Below are positions 17,170 to 26,806 of a stretch of DNA of 64,000 bases, piece after piece (position 1 is the first letter of the stretch; each line of letters begins with the position of its first letter). Below the pieces are notes generated by a model. It had not been told where the DNA came from and did no database searches. It was given only the letters and a program-made list of their open reading frames with translations. The position numbers and the translations under genes are program-made. The DNA lies in contig NZ_BCYY01000005.1 of assembly GCF_001598435.1 (NCBI RefSeq), positions 93,505 to 157,504 on the forward strand. Direction: 5' to 3'. This DNA is from Sphingomonas pituitosa NBRC 102491. Lineage in GTDB: Bacteria; Pseudomonadota; Alphaproteobacteria; Sphingomonadales; Sphingomonadaceae.

Positions 17170-17349
17170 ATGCAGTCCACCTCCTCGCGCTCGCCGATGG
17201 CCGGCGGCTTCCTGTTGACGGCGAGTATTCTCGTCGGCGCAGTGGCCGGAGCCCTACGCGGACAAGCGACGACGGGGCTGCTGGCCGGACTGGCGGTGGG
17301 GCTTGCCCTCACGCTCGCCGTCTGGCTCATCGATCGCGCGCGAGGTTAG
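17170..17349 (+). CDS. Small two-helix membrane protein of unknown function
   Basis: The protein has 59 residues from the ATG at 17170; an in-frame ATG at 17101 would give 82 residues. It has two hydrophobic helices (about 10-30 and 35-54) linked by the short basic turn LRGQATT, and ends in the basic tail LIDRARG, so both ends are probably cytoplasmic. The family is not recognised. It lies 69 bp ahead of the DEAD-box helicase on the same strand, but nothing links the two functionally. It is supported by clean hydrophobic patterning rather than by known homologues. Confidence 0.5.
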   Translation: MQSTSSRSPMAGGFLLTASILVGAVAGALRGQATTGLLAGLAVGLALTLAVWLIDRARG

Positions 17350-17418
17350 AGGGGCGCGCCTGCCAATGTCGTACGGGCTTGCGGTGCGCCGCGCGTAGCC
17401 CCATTTTTTAGGGTCTCA

Positions 17419-19143
17419 ATGTCTATTTCGAATCTCCCGACGCGCCTCGCCGAGGCGCTGGAACAGCGTGGCTATTCCACGCTGACCCCGGTCCAGTCCG
17501 CCGTCCTGGAAGAGCAGGCCGCCGGGCGCGACCTGATCGTCTCCGCCCAGACGGGCTCTGGCAAGACCGTCGCCTTCGGCCTCGCCATGGCACCGGAACT
17601 GCTCGGCGATGCCGAGATGCTGCCGCCCGCCGGCGCACCGCTCGCCCTGATCATCGCGCCGACGCGTGAGCTCGCGCTGCAGGTCAGCCGCGAGCTGATC
17701 TGGCTGTACGGCCCGGCCGGCGCGCGCGTCGCCACCTGCGTCGGCGGCATGGACGCCTCCAAGGAGCGTCGCACGCTCAACCACGGCGCGCACATCGTCG
17801 TCGGCACCCCCGGCCGTCTGCGCGACCATCTCGAGCGCGGCGCGCTCGACCTCTCCAGCCTGCGCGCCGCCGTGCTCGACGAGGCGGACGAGATGCTCGA
17901 CATGGGCTTCCGCGAGGAGCTCGAAGCGATCCTCGACGCGACGCCCGAAGGCCGCCGCACGCTGCTGTTCTCGGCGACGATGCCGCGCCCGATCGTGGCG
18001 CTCGCCAAGCGCTACCAGCGCAACGCCTTCCAGATCGCCACCAAGAGCGACGATCGCGGCCACGGCGACATCGCCTATCAGGCGGTCACGGTCGCCCCGG
18101 CCGATATCGAGCATGTCGTGATCAACCTGCTGCGCCTGCACGAGGCGGAGACGGCGATCCTGTTCTGCGCCACGCGCGACAATGTCCGCCATCTCCACGC
18201 CAGCCTGATGGAGCGCGGCTTCGCGGCCGTCGCACTCTCCGGCGAGCATTCCCAGTCCGAGCGCAACCATGCGCTGCAGGCGCTGCGCGATCGTCGTGCG
18301 CGCGTCTGCGTCGCTACCGACGTCGCCGCGCGCGGCATCGATCTGCCGACGCTGACGCTCGTCGTCCACGTCGAACTGCCGCGCGATGCCGAGACGCTGC
18401 AGCACCGTTCGGGCCGTACCGGTCGCGCCGGCAAGAAGGGCACCGCGGTCCTGATCGTCCCCTATCCGCGCCGCCGCCGCGTCGAGCAGATGCTGCAGGG
18501 TGCGCGCATTCCGGCCGTGTGGATCGAAGCGCCGACCGTCGACCAGATCCGTGCTGCCGATCGCGAGCGCCTGATCGCCGCGCTGCTCCAGCCGATCGAG
18601 ACCGACGAGGAGGACGTGGCACTGGCCGAGCGCCTGCTCGCCGAGAAGACCCCGGCCGAAATCGCCGCCGCGCTGGTCCGCGCGCACCGCTCGCAGCTGC
18701 CCGAGCCCGAGGAACTGATCGAAGCGACCCCCGAGGCGCGCCGCGCTGCGCAGCAGGAGCGTCATCGCCCCGGCTTCGACGACACGGTGTGGTTCCGCAT
18801 GGATATCGGCCGTCGCCAGAATGCCGATCCGCGCTGGATCCTGCCGCTGATCTGCCGCCGTGGCCACATCACCCGCAACGAGGTCGGCGCGATCCGCATC
18901 GCGGCGAACGAGACGCACTTCCAGATCCCGGCTCCGCTGGCAGCGAAGTTCGCGGCAGCGGTCGACAAGTTCGCGCGCACCGCGGGCGACGACGACGACG
19001 GCATCCGCATCGAGGCCGCCCAGGGTGCGCCGCAGCCGTCGGCGCGTGCCGATGGCCCGGTGCGTCGCGGTCCGCCGTCGAACCGCGGCAACGGCGCCGG
19101 CCCCAAGCCGAGCTTCCGCAAGGGCCCGCCGCGCGGGCGCTGA
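17419..19143 (+). CDS. DEAD-box ATP-dependent RNA helicase
   Basis: This RNA helicase unwinds structured RNA in ribosome assembly or RNA decay. The protein has 574 residues. RecA domain 1 (about 1-210) has the Q motif GYSTLTPVQ, Walker A AQTGSGKT, PTRELAL, TPGRL, DEAD and SAT. RecA domain 2 (about 220-370) has FCATRDNVRHL, VATDVAARGIDLP and HRSGRTGRAGKKG. A C-terminal domain (about 450-515, WFRMDIGRRQNADPRWILPL...GAIRI) resembles the DbpA-type RNA-binding domain, followed by a Pro/Arg/Gly-rich tail (about 525-574). That layout resembles DeaD/CsdA. It is monocistronic and ends before a family A repeat. Confidence 0.95.
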   Translation: MSISNLPTRLAEALEQRGYSTLTPVQSAVLEEQAAGRDLIVSAQTGSGKTVAFGLAMAPELLGDAEMLPPAGAPLALIIAPTRELALQVSRELIWLYGPAGARVATCVGGMDASKERRTLNHGAHIVVGTPGRLRDHLERGALDLSSLRAAVLDEADEMLDMGFREELEAILDATPEGRRTLLFSATMPRPIVALAKRYQRNAFQIATKSDDRGHGDIAYQAVTVAPADIEHVVINLLRLHEAETAILFCATRDNVRHLHASLMERGFAAVALSGEHSQSERNHALQALRDRRARVCVATDVAARGIDLPTLTLVVHVELPRDAETLQHRSGRTGRAGKKGTAVLIVPYPRRRRVEQMLQGARIPAVWIEAPTVDQIRAADRERLIAALLQPIETDEEDVALAERLLAEKTPAEIAAALVRAHRSQLPEPEELIEATPEARRAAQQERHRPGFDDTVWFRMDIGRRQNADPRWILPLICRRGHITRNEVGAIRIAANETHFQIPAPLAAKFAAAVDKFARTAGDDDDGIRIEAAQGAPQPSARADGPVRRGPPSNRGNGAGPKPSFRKGPPRGR

Positions 19144-19203
19144 GGTAACGACGCTCCCCTTCCCATCGCGGAGAGGGGGAGCCGCCGGCTTCTCATTCAA
19201 GCT

Positions 19204-19298
19204 GTCAGCCCGGCGAAAGCCGGGATCCATTCGCTACTCCGCCACCGCAGGAGCCGAACCGGCGACCCCAATGTATTCCGGCTTTCGCCGGAATGACG
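19204..19298. repeat. Dispersed palindromic element, family A, copy 3
   Basis: The inverted arms are CCCGGCGAAAGCCGGGATCC and TTCCGGCTTTCGCCGGAATG, about 40 bp apart, between the convergent helicase and trmJ genes. The left outer end is shortened (TCAG instead of GTCAT). A purine/pyrimidine-skewed hairpin (GCTCCCC and GGGGGAGC, about 19151-19180) precedes it and may act as the helicase terminator. Confidence 0.85.
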
Positions 19299-19314
19299 GG
19301 GGCAAGGTCGGCCG

Positions 19315-20037
19315 CTATTCCGCCCGGTGGCGCTTCCTGCCGTCGAGCGCCGAGAGCACCCCGCGCAGCGTCCGCACTTCCTGGCTCGACCAGCGTGGCT
19401 TGGTAAGCAGGGTTCGCAGCGTCCGCTTGGTCGACGGCACCCGGTCGGGCGGGAAATAATAGCCCGACTCGTCCAGCATCGCATCGAGCTGGCCAATCAT
19501 CCCGTCCAGTTCCTCCTGCGGGGCCGGCGGCTCCAGGTCGACCAAAGGCGGGCTTTCCAGCCCGACATGCTTCGACCATTCATAGGCGACCAGGATCACC
19601 GCCTGGGCCAGGTTCAGCGACCCGAATTCGGGGTTGATCGGCACGGTGATGATCGTGCGGGCGAGCGCCACATCGTCAGTCTCCAGCCCCGAGCGTTCCG
19701 GCCCGAACAGGATCGCGCTGCGCGTCGGCGCGCCGTGGATCTCGCGCGCGGCAACCTCGGGCGTCACCACCGGCTTGGTCACGCCACGCTTGCGCACCGT
19801 GGTGGCATAGACGTGCGTGCAATCCGCCACCGCATCGGCGACGCTCTCGAACAGCTGCGCCTTTTCGAGCACGATGTCGGCGCCGCTCGCCGCCGGCCCG
19901 GCCGAGGGATTCGGCCAGCCGTCGCGGGGGGAAACCAGCCGCATCTCGGTCAGCCCGAAGTTGAGCATGGCGCGCGCGGCCTTGCCGATATTCTCGCCCA
20001 GCTGCGGGCGGACGAGCACGATCACGGGGGAATTCAA
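19315..20037 (-). CDS. trmJ: tRNA (cytidine/uridine-2'-O-)-methyltransferase TrmJ
   Basis: TrmJ 2'-O-methylates position 32 of tRNA anticodon loops. The protein has 240 residues and the SPOUT knotted fold. Visible motifs are [20 protein letters not shown] (motif 1), [14 protein letters not shown] (motif 2) and [16 protein letters not shown] (motif 3). The C-terminal extension (about 165-240) is typical of TrmJ rather than TrmL. It overlaps nrdR by 4 nt and ends the rpiB-glyA-nrdR-trmJ operon. Confidence 0.93.
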   Translation of the reverse strand: MNSPVIVLVRPQLGENIGKAARAMLNFGLTEMRLVSPRDGWPNPSAGPAASGADIVLEKAQLFESVADAVADCTHVYATTVRKRGVTKPVVTPEVAAREIHGAPTRSAILFGPERSGLETDDVALARTIITVPINPEFGSLNLAQAVILVAYEWSKHVGLESPPLVDLEPPAPQEELDGMIGQLDAMLDESGYYFPPDRVPSTKRTLRTLLTKPRWSSQEVRTLRGVLSALDGRKRHRAE

Positions 20038-20510
20038 CTTTTGCCGACCTCGCTGACGTTACCGGCGAATTCCTCGAAATCCTTCGCCTCGCGGAAATCC
20101 TTATACACGCTGGCGAAGCGGATATAGGCCACCGAATCGAGACCCTTGAGCGCCTCCATCACCAGCGCACCGATGCGCTGCGAGGGGATTTCGCTATCGC
20201 CCGTCGTTTCCAGCTGGCGCTGGATGCCGGAGACCAGCCGCTCGATCTGCGCCGGCTGGATCGGGCGCTTGCGGCAGGCTGTGGAGACCGAACGCATCAG
20301 CTTCTCGCGCTCGAACGGCTCGCGGCGCCCCTCGATTCCATTGGCGCCGCTCTTCACGACCGTCAGGTCGCGCAGCTGGATGCGCTCGAAGGTGGTGAAG
20401 CGCGCGCCGCACGCCTCGCACTGCCGGCGCCTGCGGATCGCCGCCCCGTCGTCGGTGGGGCGGCTATCCTTTACCTGGCTGGCTTCATTCGAACAGAATG
20501 GGCAGCGCAC
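20034..20510 (-). CDS. nrdR: Transcriptional repressor NrdR
   Basis: NrdR represses ribonucleotide reductase genes in response to ATP/dATP levels. The protein has 158 residues. An N-terminal zinc ribbon uses Cys3, Cys6, Cys31 and Cys34 ([19 protein letters not shown], then [14 protein letters not shown]). An ATP-cone domain follows (about 48-140, [21 protein letters not shown] in part, [10 protein letters not shown]). Translation starts with GTG at 20510, directly next to the glyA stop codon. NrdR boxes would be expected at nrd promoters, which are not in this window. The glyA-nrdR order is common in proteobacteria. Confidence 0.96.
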   Translation of the reverse strand: MRCPFCSNEASQVKDSRPTDDGAAIRRRRQCEACGARFTTFERIQLRDLTVVKSGANGIEGRREPFEREKLMRSVSTACRKRPIQPAQIERLVSGIQRQLETTGDSEIPSQRIGALVMEALKGLDSVAYIRFASVYKDFREAKDFEEFAGNVSEVGKS

Positions 20511-21818
20511 TTAGCCGCCGTAGATCGGGAAGCGTTCGCACAGCGTGCGGACGCGGGCCTTCACATCGGCCTCGACCGCGGCGTCGCCCGCCTCGCCCTT
20601 GGTGCGCAGGCCCTCGAGCACGTCGGCGACCATATTGCCGATCTCGCGGAACTCGGCCGGGCCGAAGCCGCGGGTGGTGCCCGCCGGCGAACCGACGCGG
20701 ATGCCGCTGGTCTTCATCGGCGGCAGCGGATCGTTGGGGATGCCGTTCTTGTTGCAGGTGATCGCCGCGCGCTCGAGCGCCTCGTCGGCGTCCTTGCCGG
20801 TCACGCCCAGCGGGGTGAGGTCGACCAGCGCGAGGTGCGTGTCGGTGCCGCCCGAAACGAGGTTCGCACCGCGCTCCTTCAGCGTCGCCGCCAGCACCTT
20901 GGCGTTCTCGACGACCGCCGCGGCATAGCTCTTGAACTCCGGCTGCAGCGCCTCGCCGAACGCGACCGCCTTGGCGGCGATCACGTGCATCAGCGGGCCA
21001 CCCTGCAGCCCCGGGAACACCGCCGAGTTGATCTTCTTCGCGATCGCCTCGTCATTGGTCATGATCATGCCGCCGCGCGGACCGCGCAGCGTCTTGTGCG
21101 TGGTGGTGGTGACGACATGCGCATGGCCGAACGGCGTCGGGTGCACGCCGCCGGCGACCAGGCCGGCGAAGTGCGCCATGTCGACCATGAACATCGCGCC
21201 GACCTCGTCCGCGATCGCGCGGAAGCGGGCGAAGTCGATCTGGCGCGGATAGGCCGAACCGCCGGTGATGATCAGCTTCGGCTTGTGCTCACGGGCGAGC
21301 GCTGCGACCTGGTCATAGTCGATCAGGTGATCGTCCGGGCGCACGCCGTACTGGACCGCGTTGAACCACTTGCCGCTCATCGCCGCGCGGGCGCCGTGGG
21401 TCAGGTGGCCGCCGGCATCGAGGCTGAGGCCGAGGATCGTGTCGCCGGGCTTGGTCAGCGCGAGCATCACCGCACCGTTCGCCTGCGCGCCCGAGTGCGG
21501 CTGGACGTTGGCGAAGCCGCAATTGAACAGCTGCTTGGCGCGATCGATCGCCAGCTGCTCCACCTCGTCGGACGGGTGGCAGCCCTGGTAGTAGCGCTTG
21601 CCGGGATAGCCCTCGGCGTACTTGTTGGTGAACACCGAGCCCTGCGCCTCGAGCACCGCCTTGGAGACGATGTTTTCCGAGGCGATCAGTTCGATCTGAT
21701 ACTGTTCGCGCGCCATTTCGTGCTCGACGCCGGCGAACACCGCCGGATCGACTTCGGCGAGCGTTTTGGTGAAGAAGCCATCCGGCTGCAGGCCTGCCGT
21801 AACGGGGTTGGTGCTCAT
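20511..21818 (-). CDS. glyA: Serine hydroxymethyltransferase
   Basis: GlyA is a PLP enzyme that interconverts serine and glycine and loads one-carbon units onto tetrahydrofolate. The protein has 435 residues. Key motifs are [20 protein letters not shown] near residue 40, [16 protein letters not shown], the cofactor-binding [10 protein letters not shown], and the PLP lysine in [15 protein letters not shown]. The ATG at 21818 lies in a 4-nt overlap with the rpiB stop, which fixes the start. Its place between rpiB and nrdR links sugar-phosphate, one-carbon and nucleotide metabolism in one operon. Confidence 0.97.
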   Translation of the reverse strand: MSTNPVTAGLQPDGFFTKTLAEVDPAVFAGVEHEMAREQYQIELIASENIVSKAVLEAQGSVFTNKYAEGYPGKRYYQGCHPSDEVEQLAIDRAKQLFNCGFANVQPHSGAQANGAVMLALTKPGDTILGLSLDAGGHLTHGARAAMSGKWFNAVQYGVRPDDHLIDYDQVAALAREHKPKLIITGGSAYPRQIDFARFRAIADEVGAMFMVDMAHFAGLVAGGVHPTPFGHAHVVTTTTHKTLRGPRGGMIMTNDEAIAKKINSAVFPGLQGGPLMHVIAAKAVAFGEALQPEFKSYAAAVVENAKVLAATLKERGANLVSGGTDTHLALVDLTPLGVTGKDADEALERAAITCNKNGIPNDPLPPMKTSGIRVGSPAGTTRGFGPAEFREIGNMVADVLEGLRTKGEAGDAAVEADVKARVRTLCERFPIYGG

Positions 21819-22267
21819 GCGGGGCTCCTTTCGGGGTTGCTCAGCTTCTCGACGCGGCGCTGGTGCCGGTCGCCGAGGAAAGCCGTTTCGAGAAAACTGG
21901 TGACGCAGGCCTTGGCCATTTCGATGCCGATCAGCCGCGCGCCAAGTGCGATGACATTGGCATCGTTGTGCTGGCGCGCAAGGCTGGCCGAAAGCGGCTC
22001 GGATACGAGCGCGCAGCGCGCCGCGGGGTTGCGGTTGACGGCAATCGAGATCCCGATGCCCGATCCGCACAGCGCCACGCCGAAAGTCGCCTCACCCGCT
22101 TCGATCGCGTTGCCGAGGCGGAATCCATAATCCGGATAGTCGACGCTCTCCGGGCCGTTCGTACCCAGGTCGAGCACGTCATGACCGGCTGCGCGCAACC
22201 AATCGGCGAGTTCTGCCTTCAGTTCGTACGCGGCGTGATCCGACGCGAGGGCGATGCGATGTGACAT
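21815..22267 (-). CDS. rpiB: Ribose 5-phosphate isomerase B
   Basis: RpiB interconverts ribose 5-phosphate and ribulose 5-phosphate in the pentose phosphate pathway. The protein has 150 residues. Family motifs are [13 protein letters not shown] at the N-terminus (substrate-binding Asp-His), the catalytic Cys region in [30 protein letters not shown], and an Arg near the C-terminus ([11 protein letters not shown]). It is the first gene of a four-gene operon, whose promoter must lie in the roughly 50 bp shared with the divergent lipoprotein gene. Confidence 0.95.
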   Translation of the reverse strand: MSHRIALASDHAAYELKAELADWLRAAGHDVLDLGTNGPESVDYPDYGFRLGNAIEAGEATFGVALCGSGIGISIAVNRNPAARCALVSEPLSASLARQHNDANVIALGARLIGIEMAKACVTSFLETAFLGDRHQRRVEKLSNPERSPA

Positions 22268-22320
22268 GGCGCGCCCTCTACGCGCGTGTGCGCCCGCTGG
22301 CTAGACACCCAGGAGACCAT

Positions 22321-22584
22321 ATGCCGAAGACTCTGTCCCTTCTGTTGCCTGCCCTCGCGCTGGGCCTCGCCGCCTGCTCGCCGAACACCGAGGACCGCGT
22401 CGACAATTCGCTCGATCGGGCAAGCGACTCGGCGAGCAACGCAGCGGATCGCATCGGCGCCCAGATCGAGAACCGTCTCGACAAGGCCGGCAAGGCAATC
22501 CGCGAGGGGGCCGACGATACCGGCGACGCCTTGGCCAACGGCGTGGACCGCACCGGCGACGCAATCGACGACGCAGCGCATTGA
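22321..22584 (+). CDS. Small lipoprotein with an amphipathic helical repeat
   Basis: The function is not recognised. The protein has 87 residues. A signal peptide with lipobox LGLAACSP (Cys at about 20) is followed by a mature part made of Asp/Ala/Arg-rich heptad-like repeats (DRVDNSLDRASDSASNAADRI and DKAGKAIREGADDTGDALANG in part). This resembles Lpp-like or YtxH/entericidin-type stress lipoproteins. The helix is predicted to lie at the membrane or in the periplasm. Its start ATG directly follows an AGGAG ribosome-binding site. It is divergent from the rpiB operon. Confidence 0.75.
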   Translation: MPKTLSLLLPALALGLAACSPNTEDRVDNSLDRASDSASNAADRIGAQIENRLDKAGKAIREGADDTGDALANGVDRTGDAIDDAAH

Positions 22585-22591
22585 GCGAATG

Positions 22592-22615
22592 CCCCCTCCC
22601 GCCTGCGGGAGGGGG
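22592..22615. terminator. Hairpin terminator between convergent genes, family E
   Basis: A perfect 11-bp stem (CCCCCTCCCGC and its complement) with a very short central turn sits between the convergent lipoprotein and ABC permease genes. There is no clear T tract. Similar elements occur at 61680 and 63683. Confidence 0.65.
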
Positions 22616-22620
22616 ATTGA

Positions 22621-23829
22621 TCACGCCGCTGCCCGCTTCGTCCGCTTCGGGCTGCCCGACTTGAGCACACCGCGCCGGAACAGCCGCGCCGCGATCGTCA
22701 GCGTGATCGCCACCCACAGCGCGTGCCAGGCGAAGGCGAGCGCGTGCGGCCACAGATCGGGCGCGTTCGCCGCCCGCGCCGCCATCGCCATCGGTGAGCT
22801 GAACGGCACGATCTCGGCCGCGATCGCCACCCAGCTCTCGGGATTGCCGGCGGCGTAGGAGGCCATGCCGAACATCGCGAACTGGAAGATGGTGATCGGC
22901 AGCGAAAGCATCTGGATCTCGCGCTGGGTCGAGGCGAGCGCGCCCACGCCCAGGAACACCGCGCTCTGCAGCAGATAGGCCATGACGAAATAGCCGATCA
23001 GCAGCAGCGGGAAGATCGGCCCCACCGCCACGCTCAGGCTCGACAGCACCCCCGCCGCGTCGCCCGGCAGCAGCCGCGGCAGGTTGGCGATCAAGGTACC
23101 CCAAAAGGCCACGAACAGCAGCGCTGACCCGAACGCCCCCAGCAGCTTGCCGAAGAACACGCTCTCCAGCGGCACCGCCGCAGCGAGGATCTCGATCACC
23201 TTGTTCGACCGCTCCTCGGCCATCGCGCCGACGGCCTGTCCGGAAAGCATCAGCGTGACGAGGAAGATGGCGAAGGTGGAGAAATAGGCCGCCTGCCCCC
23301 GCCCGCTGACGGTCGGCGCGTCGCGGATGACGGTCTCGAACCGCGGCGTGCTGCGGGTGCCGGGCGCATGTTCCGCCCGCAGCGTCTGCACGGCCAGTGC
23401 AGCAAGATACCGCCCCTCGGCTTCGGCCCCGGCGCTGCGCAGCACCGTCGGATGATCGAGCGGGCCGTAGAGCACTGCTGCAGCCTCGATCGTATCGGAA
23501 TCGAACAGAGTGCGCGCCTGCCGCGCCGGCTCTGCCTCCGGCTTTTCCAGCCGCAGCCCTGGCCGCGCAGAGTCTCTCGTAAAGACGCTGCGGAGCTCCC
23601 GATCGGCGGTGCGCAAGGCATCATGCTGACCCGGCGGGGCAATGGCGACGATCTGCTGCCGCGCCTCGCCGGCACTGCTCGCCGCCTGGCCGCTAAGCCC
23701 TCCGATCACGCCGAAGCCGATCATCAGCAGCGGACTTAGCAGGAAGAGCAGGAAGGTCGGCGTCATCACGGTCGCGGTGAGGTCGCGCCGCGCAATGGTG
23801 AGCGCCTGGCGGAGGAAGCGCGGCATCAT
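22621..23829 (-). CDS. ABC-2 type transporter permease (NatB-like)
   Basis: This is the membrane subunit of an exporter, with 402 residues. One N-terminal helix (about 20-45, TPTFLLFLLSPLLMIGFGVI) is followed by a large extracytoplasmic domain (about 50-190) and then five to six hydrophobic helices (about 195-390). They include TFAIFLVTLMLSGQAVGAMAEERSNKVIEIL in the first part; the EERSNKVIE motif is typical of the NatB/YhaP branch. It overlaps the upstream ATPase gene by 4 nt. Sodium or antibiotic extrusion is known for relatives; the substrate here is unknown. Confidence 0.9.
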   Translation of the reverse strand: MMPRFLRQALTIARRDLTATVMTPTFLLFLLSPLLMIGFGVIGGLSGQAASSAGEARQQIVAIAPPGQHDALRTADRELRSVFTRDSARPGLRLEKPEAEPARQARTLFDSDTIEAAAVLYGPLDHPTVLRSAGAEAEGRYLAALAVQTLRAEHAPGTRSTPRFETVIRDAPTVSGRGQAAYFSTFAIFLVTLMLSGQAVGAMAEERSNKVIEILAAAVPLESVFFGKLLGAFGSALLFVAFWGTLIANLPRLLPGDAAGVLSSLSVAVGPIFPLLLIGYFVMAYLLQSAVFLGVGALASTQREIQMLSLPITIFQFAMFGMASYAAGNPESWVAIAAEIVPFSSPMAMAARAANAPDLWPHALAFAWHALWVAITLTIAARLFRRGVLKSGSPKRTKRAAA

Positions 23830-24752
23830 GCGATCGTCTCCGGCTGATCGGCCAGCGCCTCGGCTCCGACGATGCGGACAAAGGCGTCGTGCAGCCCCGG
23901 CCGCTCGATCGACAGGCCGGAAATGCCGTGCCCGGCATCGATCAGCCGGACGAGCAGCGCCTCGATGCCGCCATCGGGCACGGTAAAGCGCCAGCTTCCG
24001 CCCTCGCGCACCGCATCGGCCGGCAGCATCGCGGCGATCGCATCGGCATCATGGTGCGGCGTGTAGCGGGCGCGAAGTGGCAGCAGCGCGCGCGCATCGT
24101 CCACTGTGCCCTCGAATCGCACCCTGCCCCCGGCGATCACCGAGATCCGCTCGCACAGCCGCTCGGCGTGCGCCATGACATGGGTGGAGAAGAGGATCGT
24201 GGCCCCGCGATCGCGCTGGCCGCGAATCAGCAGTTCCAGTCGCTCCTGGTTGACGGGGTCGAGCCCAGAAAAGGGTTCGTCGAGCACCAGCAGTTCGGGT
24301 TCGTGCACCACCGATCCCAGCAGCTGGACCAGCTGCGCCATGCCCTTGGAGAGCTTGCGGATCTTGTCGTCGGCGGCGTGACCGAGCCCGGCGCCTTCCA
24401 GCAGCTCGCCCGCACGCTTGCGGCCGGTGGCCCAGGGCAACCCCCGCAGCGCACCCATGAAGGCGATCGCCTCCCGGCACTTCATATTGGGGTAGAGGCC
24501 GCGCTCCTCGGGGAGATAGCCGACATGGTCGCTCATGTCGCGCGGATGGCGGCTGCCGAGCAGCGTGCGCTCGCCTTCGTCGGGCTCGATGATGCCGAGC
24601 AGCATGCGCAGCGTCGTGGTCTTGCCTGCGCCGTTGGGGCCGAGCACGCCGTAGATGAGGCCCTTGGGCACGGCGATGCCGACACCGTCGACGGCGCGCC
24701 GCTCGCCGAAACGCTTGACCAGCCCGGAGGCACTGACGGCGAGTTCCTGCAC
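23826..24752 (-). CDS. ABC transporter ATP-binding protein (NatA-like)
   Basis: This is the ATPase of the exporter encoded with the next gene. The protein has 308 residues: Walker A GPNGAGKTT at 38-46, a signature written LSKGMAQ (the canonical form is LSGGQ, but SKGM is usual in the NatA/YhaQ branch), Walker B LLVLDEPFSGLDP, and a C-terminal extension (about 215-308). No ATG fits. The GTG at 24752 is preceded by GGGGGAGG at ideal spacing, so it is the probable start. It is divergent from queG by 35 bp. Confidence 0.93.
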   Translation of the reverse strand: MQELAVSASGLVKRFGERRAVDGVGIAVPKGLIYGVLGPNGAGKTTTLRMLLGIIEPDEGERTLLGSRHPRDMSDHVGYLPEERGLYPNMKCREAIAFMGALRGLPWATGRKRAGELLEGAGLGHAADDKIRKLSKGMAQLVQLLGSVVHEPELLVLDEPFSGLDPVNQERLELLIRGQRDRGATILFSTHVMAHAERLCERISVIAGGRVRFEGTVDDARALLPLRARYTPHHDADAIAAMLPADAVREGGSWRFTVPDGGIEALLVRLIDAGHGISGLSIERPGLHDAFVRIVGAEALADQPETIA

Positions 24753-24787
24753 TTTGCCTCCCCCTTGCGATCCCAACGTGGTAGCGG

Positions 24788-25939
24788 GTGCGCGTGCGGC
24801 AAGACAAGTCCATCGCAGAAAGGCTGAAGGCAAAGGCGGCGGAGATCGGCTTCGCGGCGTGTGGCATTGCGCATGCCGATGCCGCGCCGCAAACCGCCGC
24901 GCGGCTGCGCCAATGGCTGGACGAGGGTGCGCATGGCGACATGCTGTGGATGGAGGAACGTGCCGAGCAGCGCGGCAGCCCGAAAGGCCTGTGGCCGGAG
25001 GTGCGCTCCGTGATCGCGCTCGGCATGAGCTACGCCCCCGCCACCGACCCGCTGGCGCTGGCGAGCGAAAGCGAGGTCGGCCGCATCTCGGTCTATGCGC
25101 AGGGGGCCGATTATCACGACGTGGTCAAGCGCCGGCTGAAGGAGCTCGCGCGCTGGCTGGTGGCCGAGGCGCCGGGCGCGGACGTGAAGGTGTTCGTCGA
25201 TACCGCGCCGGTGATGGAAAAGCCGCTGTCCGAAGCCGCCGGACTCGGCTGGCAGGGCAAGCACACCAATCTGGTGAGCCGCAGCCATGGCAGCTGGCTG
25301 TTCCTCGGCGCGATCTACACGACGCTCGACCTGGCATCGGATGGCCCGAGCGGCGGCGGTTGCGGCAGCTGCGACGCCTGCCAGACCGCCTGCCCCACCA
25401 ACGCCTTCCCCTCGCCGTACCGCATCGATGCGCGCCGCTGCGTCTCCTACCTGACGATCGAGAACAAGGGGCCGATCCCGCTCGCCTTCCGCGAAGCGAT
25501 CGGCAACCGCATCTATGGCTGCGACGATTGCCTGGCGGTGTGCCCGTGGAACAAGTTCGCCGCCGCCGCGCAGGCGAACCTTGCCTTCCATCCCCGCGCC
25601 GAGCTGACCGTGCCCTATCTCGCCGATCTGCTGGCGCTGGACGATGCCGGCTTCCGCGCGGTCTTCGCGGGCTCGCCGATCAAGCGGATCGGCCGCGACC
25701 GGATGGTGCGCAATTGCCTGATCGCTGCCGGGAACAGCGGCAGCGCGCGGCTGGTGCCGCCGGTGCTGGCGCTGCTCGACGATCCCGCCCCGGTCGTGCG
25801 CGGCGCCGCCATCTGGGCGCTGGCGCGGTTGGACCAGGCCCGCTGGCAGGAAGCGCGCGTCGCCCGTGCCGGCGGGGAAGCCGATCCGCAGGTTGGTGCG
25901 GAGTGGGACGGGCTTGACTCCCCCGCCCCTCCCCGCTAG
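24788..25939 (+). CDS. queG: Epoxyqueuosine reductase
   Basis: QueG makes the last step of queuosine tRNA modification, reducing epoxyqueuosine with cobalamin. The protein has 383 residues. The N-terminal cobalamin-binding part holds [13 protein letters not shown] and [24 protein letters not shown] (in two pieces). Two [4Fe-4S] clusters are given by [12 protein letters not shown] and [18 protein letters not shown]-like C-terminus ([17 protein letters not shown]) ends the protein. The start is GTG at 24788; a GTG two codons later is equally likely. queA, another gene of the pathway, lies 20 kb away. Confidence 0.95.
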   Translation: MRVRQDKSIAERLKAKAAEIGFAACGIAHADAAPQTAARLRQWLDEGAHGDMLWMEERAEQRGSPKGLWPEVRSVIALGMSYAPATDPLALASESEVGRISVYAQGADYHDVVKRRLKELARWLVAEAPGADVKVFVDTAPVMEKPLSEAAGLGWQGKHTNLVSRSHGSWLFLGAIYTTLDLASDGPSGGGCGSCDACQTACPTNAFPSPYRIDARRCVSYLTIENKGPIPLAFREAIGNRIYGCDDCLAVCPWNKFAAAAQANLAFHPRAELTVPYLADLLALDDAGFRAVFAGSPIKRIGRDRMVRNCLIAAGNSGSARLVPPVLALLDDPAPVVRGAAIWALARLDQARWQEARVARAGGEADPQVGAEWDGLDSPAPPR

Positions 25940-26085
25940 GCGCGCCCCTTCGCAATTGGCTCCGCACCCCGGTGAAGCGGCAGCCCTGCGCTTTTCTCAC
26001 AAGAGAAGCACAGGCGAAACCGGGATCGCGATCAGGACGGTTCGCCGCCCGGGTCAACGTCACAGCAATTGGTAAAGGATTTTAT

Positions 26086-26700
26086 ATGTCGAAGCGCTCC
26101 AGCGCCAAGCATAAGCTCGATCGCCGCATGGGCGAAAACATCTGGGGTCGTCCGAAGTCCCCGGTGAATAAGCGCGAATACGGCCCGGGTCAGCACGGCC
26201 AGCGCCGCAAGGGCAAGATGTCGGACTTCGGCATCCAGCTGCGCGCCAAGCAGAAGCTCAAGGGCTATTACGGCGACATCACCGAGAAGCAGTTCAAGCG
26301 CTCGTACGAGGACGCTTCGAAGATGAAGGGCGACACCGGTCAGAACCTGATCGGCCTGCTCGAGCAGCGCCTCGACATGATCGTCTACCGCGCCAAGTTC
26401 GCGCCGACGATCTTCGCGGCCCGCCAGCTGGTCAACCACGGCCACGTCCGCGTCGACGGCGAGAAGTGCAACATCGGTTCGCGTCGCATCAAGCCGGGCC
26501 AGGAAATCAGCCTGAGCGGCAAGGCACAGGAAATGGCGCTGGTCATGGAAGCGCAGAGCCTCGCCGAGCGCGACATCCCCGACTATGTCGCTCCGGACGG
26601 CGCGGCGAAGGTCACCTTCACCCGCGTGCCGACGCTCGACGAAGTGCCGTACCCGGTGAAGATGGAACCGAACCTGGTCGTCGAGTTCTACTCGCGCTAA
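26086..26700 (+). CDS. rpsD: 30S ribosomal protein S4
   Basis: S4 nucleates assembly of the 30S body and often represses its own operon. The protein has 204 residues. The N-terminus is [21 protein letters not shown]. The S4 RNA-binding domain (about 94-155) has [22 protein letters not shown] and [17 protein letters not shown], and the C-terminus is VVEFYSR. It is monocistronic, as is usual in alphaproteobacteria. The leader (25940-26085) has an AT-rich stretch with AAAGGA just before the ATG and a small TTCTC/GAGAA hairpin that could be regulatory, but this is unproven. Confidence 0.98.
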   Translation: MSKRSSAKHKLDRRMGENIWGRPKSPVNKREYGPGQHGQRRKGKMSDFGIQLRAKQKLKGYYGDITEKQFKRSYEDASKMKGDTGQNLIGLLEQRLDMIVYRAKFAPTIFAARQLVNHGHVRVDGEKCNIGSRRIKPGQEISLSGKAQEMALVMEAQSLAERDIPDYVAPDGAAKVTFTRVPTLDEVPYPVKMEPNLVVEFYSR

Positions 26701-26727
26701 TTCGGCTTCCTTGCGGAACGAGAAACG

Positions 26728-26756
26728 GGGCGGTCCTTCGGGGCCGCCCTTTTTCG
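26728..26756 (+). terminator. Rho-independent terminator of rpsD
   Basis: The stem GGGCGGTCC / GGGCCGCCC (9 bp with one G-T pair) closes on a TTCG tetraloop and is followed by TTTTT. It ends the rpsD transcript about 30 bp after the stop. Confidence 0.92.
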
Positions 26757-26806
26757 TTGTGCGGTTCGCCGCGAATCCGCAGAACGGGCGCACCAGGAGG
26801 AATTCC

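Noticed and set aside
17416..19230. A 604-codon minus-strand frame opposite the helicase
   Set aside because: The helicase motifs are complete on the plus strand; the antisense translation has no recognisable domains and starts within a repeat-derived sequence.
24740..24790. A preQ1-type riboswitch upstream of queG
   Set aside because: Only 35 bp separate queG from the divergent ATPase start, too little for a riboswitch, and no matching fold is visible. The gap before queA is even shorter.
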